Shown: positions 1 to 6,247, numbered from the stretch's first letter. The stretch is 7,431 bases of DNA from DTU036 sp964346475 (GCA_964346475.1 CAYFUM010000046.1:1-7431), one strand, 5' to 3'. Numbers and translations: made by a program. The notes: generated by a model from the sequence alone, not told the origin.

Positions 1-30
1 AGGAATCCACAAACACAAAATTTTAGCATT

Positions 31-56
31 AAAAAACTCCTATAAAGATAGGAGTT
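31..56 (-). terminator. Rho-independent terminator ending the minus-strand gene series
   Basis: Positions 35-43 and 48-56 form a perfect 9-bp inverted repeat (AACTCCTAT / ATAGGAGTT) around the 4-base loop AAAG. Read on the minus strand, the stem is followed by a run of T residues (the A run at 31-36, whose last two bases are within the stem). It lies 13 bases beyond the TGA stop of the EamA transporter gene, where the terminator of that operon should be. On the plus strand the stem is followed by AGGTT, with no T run, so it should act only on leftward transcription. Confidence 0.9.
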
Positions 57-68
57 AGGTTACAAGCT

Positions 69-956
69 TCAGTCCCTTATAGCTACCTGCCTTCTTCTAA
101 CCATAGAATGTATTAGGCCTTCACTTACAATGATTGATATAAAGATAAAAAGATAGCCTAGGGCCATTCGGCTAGTTAGTAGGTCCTTGTAGACCATAAC
201 CCCAAAGAAGGTTCCTACAGGGGCTTCGAGGCTTAGGAGAACCGAGGCTCTGGAGGCCGTTGTATATTTTTGACCTGTGGTCTGAAGCATGTAGGCAAGA
301 AAGGTAGATACCACCCCTATGTATATAATGGCTGCTAGACTAACTGGTGCCATGGGTTTAAAGCCTCCCCCAAGACCAAGCAGGCTAGTAAGGCTTAAAA
401 GGGCAGTAATTGAAATCTGCACCGTATTAAGGTGCAAAGGCCTTTCATCCCTTACAAAGCTTGCTGATAGCACCATATGAACCGCCACCAGCAGAGCCCC
501 AGTTATAAGATAGAAGTCTCCCCTCTCAAGACCAGAAAATCCTCCCGGACTCATAAACCAGATACCAAGGATGCTAAAAAGTGCAGCTAGAAAGGAAGTA
601 GCTCTGGGCCTATTTCTTAGATAGACCCACTCTATAAAGGGGACAAAGAGGACGTAGGTTCCTGTTAAAAAGGCAGTTTTTGATGTATTGGTCAGCCTCT
701 GGCCCTCAAGGAGGAGGTAGAAAAAGCTAAACATAAAAACCCCCAATAGAATTCCTCTTTTAAGGGTTTTGCTGGTAAATCCCTGGGGGCTTTTTAGAAC
801 CAGGGGAAGAAGACAAAGAGCGGCTATTAAAAAGCGCAGAGCCTGAATCTGCAGGGAGCTCACCCCCTGGCGCAGGGCATACTCAATAACAGCGTAGCCC
901 ATGCCCCAAAAAAGGCTGACACCTATTAGGGCAATCTCTCCCTTATAATTTTTCAA
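69..956 (-). CDS. EamA-family (DMT superfamily) membrane transporter
   Basis: This is a 295-residue integral membrane protein of the drug/metabolite transporter superfamily, probably an exporter of a small metabolite or amino acid; the substrate cannot be read from the sequence. It shows about ten hydrophobic segments arranged as two five-helix EamA repeats. The first starts with the typical ALIGVSLFWGMGYAVIEYAL (residues 9-28). The second ends with SLEAPVGTFFGVMVYKDLL (242-260) and a final helix around 263-280, matching the family's usual SLEP...GE.L region. Length is normal (about 290-300). The start is TTG, supported by GGAGG at 963-967 with a 6-base spacer. The gene overlaps the end of the upstream methyltransferase gene by 14 bases, so translation is probably coupled. 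It is the last gene before the terminator. Confidence 0.9.
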   Translation of the reverse strand: MKNYKGEIALIGVSLFWGMGYAVIEYALRQGVSSLQIQALRFLIAALCLLPLVLKSPQGFTSKTLKRGILLGVFMFSFFYLLLEGQRLTNTSKTAFLTGTYVLFVPFIEWVYLRNRPRATSFLAALFSILGIWFMSPGGFSGLERGDFYLITGALLVAVHMVLSASFVRDERPLHLNTVQISITALLSLTSLLGLGGGFKPMAPVSLAAIIYIGVVSTFLAYMLQTTGQKYTTASRASVLLSLEAPVGTFFGVMVYKDLLTSRMALGYLFIFISIIVSEGLIHSMVRRRQVAIRD

Positions 957-1536
957 GTCTTGCCTCCAGGACGTAGTAACCCGCCTTTTTATCCAGGGTA
1001 GTTACACTTGTGTAAATTTCCTGTAGTTTTTTTCTGGCTGAGGCCATTCCCTGCTTTTTTTGTATTACTATAATAAGTCTGCCCCCAGGAAGAAGATGAT
1101 CCCTGGCATCTTCAAAGAGCTTGTAGATTATTTCCTTTCCCCTTCTTATAGGGGGATTAAAGAGTATAGTATTAAACCTCCTATCCACTGAGCTAAAGCC
1201 ATCGGAGTAGTAGACCTTTCCCCTGGCTTTATTAAGGGCTAGGTTTTTTTCTGCTAAAGCCAGGGCTCTTTTATTTATATCTACCATGTGACAGATAAGC
1301 CCTCTATTTAGATAGACTAGGACTCCAACTGGGCCATAGCCACAGCCCAGATCAAGAACCTCACCCTCCAGTCTATCCATGCTGGCCTTTAAAAGAAGCT
1401 CTGTACCAAAATCAAGCCCACCCTTGGAAAAGACACCCTGGTCTGTTATAAAGGGATAGACTTTTTTATCGTAGATAAGCTTAATTTCCTTGGGTTCACT
1501 TTTTGAAGTGGACTCCTCTGTAAAATAATGTTCCAT
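943..1536 (-). CDS. Class I SAM-dependent methyltransferase, YbxB/RsmC-like
   Basis: A 197-residue cytoplasmic Rossmann-fold methyltransferase. The SAM-binding motif I is VLDLGCGYGPVG (residues 60-71), an acidic residue after strand 2 is in HMVDIN (D86), and the motif IV signature is NPPIRRGK (127-134), which usually marks enzymes that methylate an amino group of a base or amino acid. The N-terminal HYFTEES and the FSKGGLDFGTELLL region (36-49), and the later IVIQKKQGMASA (155-166), match the B. subtilis YbxB family as I remember it. That family is annotated by similarity to RsmC, the 16S rRNA m2G1207 methyltransferase, but the true target is unknown. It is a single-domain form; enterobacterial RsmC is about 340 residues with a duplicated domain. 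The ATG start has AAGGA at 1545-1549, 8 bases away, inside the end of the preceding gene, 3 bases after whose stop it begins. Confidence 0.9.
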   Translation of the reverse strand: MEHYFTEESTSKSEPKEIKLIYDKKVYPFITDQGVFSKGGLDFGTELLLKASMDRLEGEVLDLGCGYGPVGVLVYLNRGLICHMVDINKRALALAEKNLALNKARGKVYYSDGFSSVDRRFNTILFNPPIRRGKEIIYKLFEDARDHLLPGGRLIIVIQKKQGMASARKKLQEIYTSVTTLDKKAGYYVLEARLEKL

Positions 1537-1539
1537 TGA

Positions 1540-2100
1540 CTAGTTCCTTTTAAAGATGGCTAAGTGAAAGAAGTTGGCCCCTCCCCTTAGCTCAGTAAAG
1601 GGAATCCTTATTTTTCTCCCCCAGCTGGAGACGAGAAGATCCTCACCCTCATAGCCTGTAATAACCATAAAATGATTGACGTATTTAGAACTCTTTGGTA
1701 TCCCCATTACCATAATAACAGGGAGCTCTCCCCTATCTAAGGCTTTTATTGAAAGCTCCAGTGCCGAGTTTCTAATAAAGCGGTGGACCCTGGTGGATAC
1801 ATCTAGGCCTCTAATCCTAAAAAACCTCAACAGCCTATCCCTCCAAAGACTTACACTTATAAAACCATAGGTGTCTTCTGTATTTAGGGGATTAAAGAGG
1901 TGTAGGGGCTTTAGCCAGTGGTAGAGGGCTACTGCCTCCTGCATGTAGGCCTCTTTAGTGGGCCTATAGTCCTCCTTAAAAAAGAAGTATAGGTTGGCTC
2001 CTGCTATAACCCCGCAGCCTCCAGCAGCCCAGAGTTTTTTATCAAACCAGGCCTGGTTACCACCATAATAACCCTCAATTATGGGAAATTTTACTTCCAT
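1540..2100 (-). CDS. Papain/C39-like cysteine peptidase-fold protein, function unknown
   Basis: A 186-residue protein without signal peptide or membrane segment, so probably cytoplasmic. I do not recognise a named family, but the layout is that of a papain/C39-like fold: Gln16 in GGNQAWF (oxyanion-hole position), Cys29 in AAGGCGVIAGAN starting the first long helix (nucleophile), His143 in VNHFMVITGYEGEDLL (general base), and VSSWG (157-161) where papains have NSWG. The third catalytic position therefore appears to be Ser158 rather than Asn or Asp. It could be a peptidase or amidase, a transglutaminase-like acyl transferase, or a non-catalytic relative. The ATG start has AGGAG at 2106-2110 with a 5-base spacer. 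It is the first gene after the DnaA-box-rich gap, and is followed 3 bases after its stop by the methyltransferase gene. Real-gene confidence is high; function is weak. Confidence 0.8.
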   Translation of the reverse strand: MEVKFPIIEGYYGGNQAWFDKKLWAAGGCGVIAGANLYFFFKEDYRPTKEAYMQEAVALYHWLKPLHLFNPLNTEDTYGFISVSLWRDRLLRFFRIRGLDVSTRVHRFIRNSALELSIKALDRGELPVIMVMGIPKSSKYVNHFMVITGYEGEDLLVSSWGRKIRIPFTELRGGANFFHLAIFKRN

Positions 2101-2130
2101 CTTTTCTCCTGTTGAAATCTCCTAGTCCTC

Positions 2131-2139
2131 TGTGGATAG
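2131..2139 (-). promoter_or_regulatory. Probable DnaA box, one mismatch
   Basis: TGTGGATAG on the plus strand is CTATCCACA on the minus strand, one mismatch from the DnaA box consensus TTATCCACA. It points opposite to the two perfect boxes at 2181 and 2201, and lies 30 bases upstream of the start codon of the papain-like gene (1540-2100). On its own it would be weak evidence; its neighbours raise the odds. Confidence 0.55.
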
Positions 2140-2180
2140 TTTTCCAATAAATGGGTCGCCTATTCCAAGGAAAAAGGAAC

Positions 2181-2189
2181 TTATCCACA
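2181..2189 (+). promoter_or_regulatory. DnaA box, perfect consensus
   Basis: TTATCCACA matches the high-affinity 9-mer DnaA recognition sequence at every base. It begins the first copy of a 20-bp tandem repeat. A two-mismatch box (GTTTCCACA, 2190-2198) follows directly. Confidence 0.75.
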
Positions 2190-2200
2190 GTTTCCACATT

Positions 2201-2209
2201 TTATCCACA
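2201..2209 (+). promoter_or_regulatory. DnaA box, perfect consensus
   Basis: A second exact TTATCCACA, 20 bases after the first and in the same orientation, in the second repeat copy. A degenerate box (GTTTCCACT, three mismatches) follows at 2210-2218. Confidence 0.75.
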
Positions 2210-2222
2210 GTTTCCACTTCCC

Positions 2223-3203
2223 TTAAAGGCTGATATTTGCCTGGGCGTTTAAATCAAGTCCTGCCAGATTACCCGACAGATACTTATAATAGCCAGCAGC
2301 CGCTATCATGGCACCATTATCAGTACAAATTGATAGGGGCGGGATATAGATCCTCGCTGACAGGTCCTCAAGGACCTCTCTCAGTCTATTATTTGAGGCA
2401 ACTCCTCCAGCTATTACTATCTTTTTTTCTCCACTTAGCTCAAGGGCTAGGGCAAGTTTTTTCTTCACTATATCAAAGACCGTCTCCTGGAAGGAGTGGG
2501 CTAGATCAGCCCTGTTTTTTTCTGTCATTTCTATTTTATCCGATAGGTTTTTCACTGCTGATTTTATACCTGAGAAGGAGAAGTCAAGTGAGTCCTTTTC
2601 CAGCATAGTCCTGGGGAGTTTATAGGTAAATTCTCCTTTTTTTGCTAGGGCCTCCACCTGGGGGCCCCCAGGATAGGGAAGGTCTAGGATCCTAGCCACC
2701 TTATCAAAGGCCTCTCCCAGGGCGTCGTCCCTAGTGCCTCCTAGAGCTCTATAAGACCCATAGTCCTCTACCTGATAAAAATGGCTGTGGCCACCGCTAA
2801 GTATTAGAGCTAGAAAGGGTGGCTCCAGCTCACTAAAGGCCAGGTAGTTGGAGGCTACATGGCCATCCAAGTGGTGGATAGCTAGTAGGGGTTTATTTAT
2901 AGCATAGCTCAGCCCCTTGGCATAGTTTAGGCCCACAAGCAGGGGACCTATTAGGCCAGGCCCCTGGGTCACTGCCACAGCGTCCACCTGGGAGAGTTCA
3001 AAGCCCCCTCTAAGAAGGCTTTCTCTAACCACCCCATCTATGCGCTCCACGTGGCTTCTGGAGGCTATCTCAGGTACTACGCCACCAAAGGGACGGTGGA
3101 TTTCTATCTGGGAGTGGAGGACGCTGGAATGGAGGATCCTGCCATCTTCCACCAGGGCTGCTGCTGTTTCATCGCAGCTGGTTTCAATTCCTAGAATCAG
3201 CAT
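2223..3203 (-). CDS. tsaD: tRNA N6-threonylcarbamoyladenosine transferase TsaD (Gcp/YgjD)
   Basis: TsaD transfers the threonylcarbamoyl group from threonylcarbamoyl-AMP (made by TsaC/TsaC2) to A37 of ANN-decoding tRNAs, acting in a cytoplasmic complex with TsaB and TsaE. The 326-residue protein is near the usual 335-340. Seen in order: LGIETSCDETAAAL (residues 4-17), the HRPFGGVVPEIASRSHVE region (36-53), the metal site HHLDGH with H111 and H115, LILSGGHSHFY (133-143), GEAFDKVARILDLPYPGGP (163-181), FSFSGIKSAVK (208-218), IAGGVASNNRLR (264-275) and CTDNGAMIA with D295 as the third metal ligand. All key residues are present. The ATG start has GGAGG at 3210-3214 with a 6-base spacer of A residues. 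It overlaps tsaB by 20 bases, so coupling is likely. DnaA boxes follow the stop. Confidence 0.97.
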   Translation of the reverse strand: MLILGIETSCDETAAALVEDGRILHSSVLHSQIEIHRPFGGVVPEIASRSHVERIDGVVRESLLRGGFELSQVDAVAVTQGPGLIGPLLVGLNYAKGLSYAINKPLLAIHHLDGHVASNYLAFSELEPPFLALILSGGHSHFYQVEDYGSYRALGGTRDDALGEAFDKVARILDLPYPGGPQVEALAKKGEFTYKLPRTMLEKDSLDFSFSGIKSAVKNLSDKIEMTEKNRADLAHSFQETVFDIVKKKLALALELSGEKKIVIAGGVASNNRLREVLEDLSARIYIPPLSICTDNGAMIAAAGYYKYLSGNLAGLDLNAQANISL

Positions 3204-3828
3204 TTTTTTCCTCCAGCCTTCTCTGGGCCTCTGTCTCTCTCAGGTAGATTGGTTTTAGCTCTTTCTCTACTCTTCCCTCCCTGTAGGCTTCTATTATTCC
3301 CTGGGCCAGGGGACCTGGAGATACAAAGCTATGCTCAGGAGCTTCCTTTTGAAACTCCTCCAGATTTTCTCCAACAAATAGGGCTTTTCTTTCCCCTAGT
3401 TCTATAAGAAAGTCCTTAAAAGGACCATTAAAAGCTTCTTTTTTAAAGGAACCAAAGCTAGCACCATAGACATTCCCCCTCCTTGCATCCATCAGGGGAA
3501 CCACAATATCTGCCTCTACTCCATAGCTCCTAGACACCAGGCTATTTACACCAAAGACCTCTACTCCACTGCCCCTGGAAAGCCCCAGGGCTGTGGCTAG
3601 GCCAATTCTGATTCCAGTAAAACTGCCGGGGCCAAGGCCCACTACCAGGGCCTGCATATCAGCTAGCTTGTAGCCTAGCTCCTTAAGGGCTCTATCAATT
3701 AAAGGCATAAGCTCACTGGCGTGTCCAAAGCTTGTTTTAGTTTCGAAGTTATGGTAGCTGCCATCGTAAATCGATACTGAACAAACCGAGCTCACTGTAT
3801 CAAAGGCTAAAATCTTCTCTTTTTCCAA
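3184..3828 (-). CDS. tsaB: t6A biosynthesis protein TsaB (YeaZ)
   Basis: TsaB is the inactive-kinase-fold partner that dimerises with TsaD and supports t6A37 synthesis together with TsaE. The 214-residue protein shows the family features: ILAFDTVSSVCSVSIYD (residues 6-22), GHASELMPLIDRAL (35-48), the signature VVGLGPGSFTGIRIGLATALG (62-82), and VVPLMDARRGNVYGASF in the middle, which is the usual D.R..EVY region. The C-terminal half is divergent, as is normal here. The start is TTG, supported by GGAGG at 3836-3840 and a 7-base spacer. It overlaps tsaE by 29 bases and tsaD by 20, so the three subunits are probably translated in a coupled way. No rimI gene stands between tsaB and tsaD, unlike B. 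subtilis. Confidence 0.95.
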   Translation of the reverse strand: MEKEKILAFDTVSSVCSVSIYDGSYHNFETKTSFGHASELMPLIDRALKELGYKLADMQALVVGLGPGSFTGIRIGLATALGLSRGSGVEVFGVNSLVSRSYGVEADIVVPLMDARRGNVYGASFGSFKKEAFNGPFKDFLIELGERKALFVGENLEEFQKEAPEHSFVSPGPLAQGIIEAYREGRVEKELKPIYLRETEAQRRLEEKNADSRN

Positions 3829-4225
3829 GTCGCAGCCTCCTTTTCTCTTCTGCTAAGGCTATTATTTCCAGGCAGAGGGCATCTTTAGCTATGAGCTCCA
3901 GGCCTACCTGGGGCCACTCTATGACCACTCTACCTCTTCTATCAAAGTATTCTTCAAAGCCCAGGGCTAGGAGCTCTTCGGGGTCCTCTATGCGATATAG
4001 GTCCATATGATAGAAGACTCCCCCTTTATAAGGATGCTCCTCTACTATAGAAAAGCTGGGGCTCTTAACCCCCTCTATACCCAGAGCCCTGGCGTAGGCC
4101 TTGGTGAAGGTAGTTTTACCAGCTCCTAGATCTCCTAGGAGTAGTAATAATGGGATATCTTCCTTAGCTAAGTCCCTGGCGAACTCCTTCATTTCATTTA
4201 GGTTTTCAATAAAAATTTCTCTCAC
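3800..4225 (-). CDS. tsaE: t6A biosynthesis ATPase TsaE (YjeE)
   Basis: TsaE is the P-loop ATPase that binds the TsaB-TsaD dimer and is needed for catalytic turnover in t6A37 synthesis. The 141-residue protein has the normal size. The Walker A loop is GDLGAGKTT (residues 31-39), followed by KSPSFSIVEEH (54-64; the family usually has SPT[FY]), FYHMDLYRI.DPEEL (71-85) and VVIEWPQ (100-106), which carries the conserved acidic residue E103. The start is GTG: GAGG at 4231-4234 sits 5 bases before it, while the ATG two bases upstream is out of frame and runs straight into TGA. The next in-frame ATG (residue 12) has no good ribosome binding site and would remove the first strand. It begins 2 bases after the stop of the LtaS-like gene. 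Confidence 0.95.
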   Translation of the reverse strand: MREIFIENLNEMKEFARDLAKEDIPLLLLLGDLGAGKTTFTKAYARALGIEGVKSPSFSIVEEHPYKGGVFYHMDLYRIEDPEELLALGFEEYFDRRGRVVIEWPQVGLELIAKDALCLEIIALAEEKRRLRLGKREDFSL

Positions 4226-4227
4226 AT

Positions 4228-6204
4228 CTACCTCATCTTAAAGGCTTCACTGGGGAGGTGACTATAGTAGTCCTCATCCAGTAGCAGGCCACTGAAATAA
4301 AAATCATTCCTAACTCTATTATGGATTCTATCCTCATAGTCTTCATCCACAGGTCTTGTGGCAGTGAAGAGCCCACTTTCACTATCGTAGTAGCCCTTAT
4401 CTGTAATCCAGCTCCTGTCATAAAAACGTACCAGGGCCTCCTTGGAGAAGATATCTCTACCCATAAGGAGTCTGGAATCAAAGTCTATTCCCATAAGATT
4501 ATAGAGGCTGGGCAGGAGGTCCTGGCCACAGACTGGCTTTGTTATAGTCACTGGCTCCATGCCCTTTACATAGATTATTCCCCTGCTCCTATAGAGTTCC
4601 ATCTTGCTATTATTTTCTCCTGCCAACTCTTCAAGGGCCTCATCACTAAGAGCATAGGGATAGTGGTCAGGATTTAGGGCTATAACTGTCCTTTCTGCCA
4701 GGCCCCTTTCCTCAAGTTTTTCCATAAGGTAGCTAAGAGCATACTCCAGTTCCATGTTGGCTGCTAGATAGGCTCTGGCCTCTTCACTTAGTTCAAGGTC
4801 CTCTACTACATCTCTATTTTTTGCTGCCATGGCATTACCTGAGAAGCTGTAGCCAGAATGGCCACTTACAGTAAGGTAGTAGACGTGGAAGGGCTCCTCG
4901 TCTATGTACTCATCTATACTTAGCTCCATCATTTCAAGGTCTGACTCGGGCCACTGACTCTTAACCTCCATGCCCGAGCCCAGGCCCTTGTAGTCATAGC
5001 CCATACCGGGATGGGAAATATGCCTATCATAGTAGCTGTAGTCGTGGTTGTGGTAGGCGTAGGTCCTATAACCTGCCTCCCTAAACCTCCAGCCTGGAAG
5101 CTGGGGAGAGTAGTTCTCTGCAGCTCTTAGGAGGCTCCATGTACCGGACTTTGGCAGCATGCCGCTGATACCTGAGTATTCGCCATCGGAGGTTGAGGCT
5201 GTCCACAGGGGGTTATAGTAATTTTCCATATAAATACCCTCATGGATTAGCTTATAGAGGGTGGGGGTTCTTTCCTTGTCCACAACAGGCCACCAGAAGG
5301 ACTCGGCTGTTATAAAGATCAAGTTATATCCCTCAAAAAGCCCTGTATAGTCGTTGGTCATGCTGGGGTAGCTTGAGGCAAAGTAGAGGTCCAAGCTTTC
5401 TAGAGCCTCATTCTCCCTGGTCTTTGCTAGCTCCAGGAAGTCTATATCAAGAACCTGAGGCCTTATAACCAGCTTTTTAGTGCTATCCTCATCCACCCCT
5501 GCCTGGCTCTGCTGGATTTCTATCACTTCCTCAAGCTCAACTAGGTGCTGGTCCTCTTCTATATCTGGTAATCTAACTCCAAAGTTCCTGTGGGCTAGTT
5601 CTATACCTAGGGAGCCCATAAGACCAAACCTCTTGGCACTCTCCAGCTGGGGGCCTCCATAAAGGTAGAATTCCTTGGCCGATGCAGGCTTATCTGGTAG
5701 AGCCAAGAGTATTAGGTGATCCAGGGAAAAAACTACTGCCGAGAGAAGAATTAGTATTATAGGGGTAAAGGATTTAAATTCAAGTTCTTCTAGCCTAGCC
5801 CTCATAACATAGCAGTAAAATATTACTGGTAGTAAAAATAGCACCAGGGCTGGAAGATTAAAAATAATAAGCTTAAGTCCATCCAGTAGAAACTGCCCTA
5901 GCTGCCTGGCCATGCCCAGCATCCTAAAGTCGTAGAAGGTCTTAAAGAAGCGGTAGTAGAGAAATTCGCTTATAAAAATAAAAGTAGTCAGGAAAAAATA
6001 CCCATCCATAAACCACTTCCTGTAGTCCTTTTTTATAAAGAGGGTGATGGCAAATACCAGTAGGTTTATAATTAGGATAAAGGGAAGGTACCAGAGACTT
6101 ATTCCCCCTATATATAGGCCAAGAAGGATTTCTTGGAAAAGGCTTACTAATATAATAAATAATAACCAGGGGCCTAGGGCCTTCCTGGATATATGGATTT
6201 TCAT
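4228..6204 (-). CDS. LTA synthase family protein (membrane sulfatase-fold phosphoglycerol transferase)
   Basis: This family moves sn-glycerol-1-phosphate from phosphatidylglycerol onto a growing lipoteichoic acid chain, or primes it, at the outer face of the membrane. The 658-residue protein has about five N-terminal membrane helices (roughly residues 11-32, 37-58, 67-86, 108-133, 146-169), an acidic linker (about 213-290), and an extracellular sulfatase-type domain. Compared with S. aureus LtaS from memory, the Mn-site residues are all present: E301 in ITAESFWWP, the nucleophile T338 in TASTSDGEYSG, and D513-H514 in NPDHYPY. H449 in VSGHSGYSF and R394 in YYDRH fit the substrate-contact positions. 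ASA-K (174-177) just after the last helix resembles a signal peptidase site. The ATG has GGAGG at 6210-6214, spacer 5. It leads the tsaEBD genes. It could be the main synthase, a primase or a paralogue; the symbol is left blank for that reason. Confidence 0.9.
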   Translation of the reverse strand: MKIHISRKALGPWLLFIILVSLFQEILLGLYIGGISLWYLPFILIINLLVFAITLFIKKDYRKWFMDGYFFLTTFIFISEFLYYRFFKTFYDFRMLGMARQLGQFLLDGLKLIIFNLPALVLFLLPVIFYCYVMRARLEELEFKSFTPIILILLSAVVFSLDHLILLALPDKPASAKEFYLYGGPQLESAKRFGLMGSLGIELAHRNFGVRLPDIEEDQHLVELEEVIEIQQSQAGVDEDSTKKLVIRPQVLDIDFLELAKTRENEALESLDLYFASSYPSMTNDYTGLFEGYNLIFITAESFWWPVVDKERTPTLYKLIHEGIYMENYYNPLWTASTSDGEYSGISGMLPKSGTWSLLRAAENYSPQLPGWRFREAGYRTYAYHNHDYSYYDRHISHPGMGYDYKGLGSGMEVKSQWPESDLEMMELSIDEYIDEEPFHVYYLTVSGHSGYSFSGNAMAAKNRDVVEDLELSEEARAYLAANMELEYALSYLMEKLEERGLAERTVIALNPDHYPYALSDEALEELAGENNSKMELYRSRGIIYVKGMEPVTITKPVCGQDLLPSLYNLMGIDFDSRLLMGRDIFSKEALVRFYDRSWITDKGYYDSESGLFTATRPVDEDYEDRIHNRVRNDFYFSGLLLDEDYYSHLPSEAFKMR

Positions 6205-6238
6205 TTCTACCTCCAGCTATAGTCTATCATAAATCCTT

Positions 6239-6247
6239 TGCTATAAT
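6239..6247 (+). promoter_or_regulatory. Probable extended -10 promoter for the DUF362 gene
   Basis: TGCTATAAT is a perfect extended -10 element (TGn plus consensus TATAAT at 6242-6247) in the 125-bp gap between divergent genes. No convincing -35 is seen 17 bases upstream (ATAGTC), which extended -10 promoters can tolerate. Transcription would start near 6254, leaving a leader of about 75 bases before the ATG at 6330. The element lies only about 35 bases upstream of the LtaS-like start codon, so the two divergent genes may share or compete for this region. Confidence 0.5.

Larger units (their letters stand above)
2181..2220 (+). repeat. Two tandem 20-bp repeats carrying DnaA boxes
   Basis: Positions 2181-2200 and 2201-2220 are identical at 18 of 20 bases, including the first 17. 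Each copy contains one perfect TTATCCACA followed by a degenerate box ending in TTTCCAC. The TCCAC cores start at 2184, 2193, 2204 and 2213, so they alternate 9 and 11 bases apart, close to one helical turn, and all lie on one face in the same orientation. The array ends 2 bases from the tsaD stop codon. It is too short and regular to be a terminator and contains no inverted repeat. Confidence 0.85.

Noticed and set aside
2162..2171. TTCCAAGGAA palindrome as a terminator after tsaD
   Set aside because: It has no loop and no T run after it on the minus strand.
2131..2220. The DnaA-box cluster as the chromosomal origin
   Set aside because: No dnaA/dnaN/rpmH neighbours, no DnaA-trio and no evident unwinding element; a non-origin cluster is the simpler reading.
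4321..4677. 118-codon plus-strand reading frame inside the LtaS-like gene
   Set aside because: It is antisense to a well-supported domain with intact catalytic residues, has no recognisable motif and no ribosome binding site; it is a shadow frame. The same applies to the other plus-strand frames at 1676, 2237, 3040, 5480 and 6044 and the minus-strand frames at 4233, 6680 and 6916.
6226..6231. TATGAT on the minus strand as a -10 for the LtaS-like operon
   Set aside because: It is 5/6 to consensus and well placed (21 bases from the ATG), but there is no -35 at 16-18 bases and no extended -10 TG. Other minus-strand pairs in 6205-6329 are equally weak.
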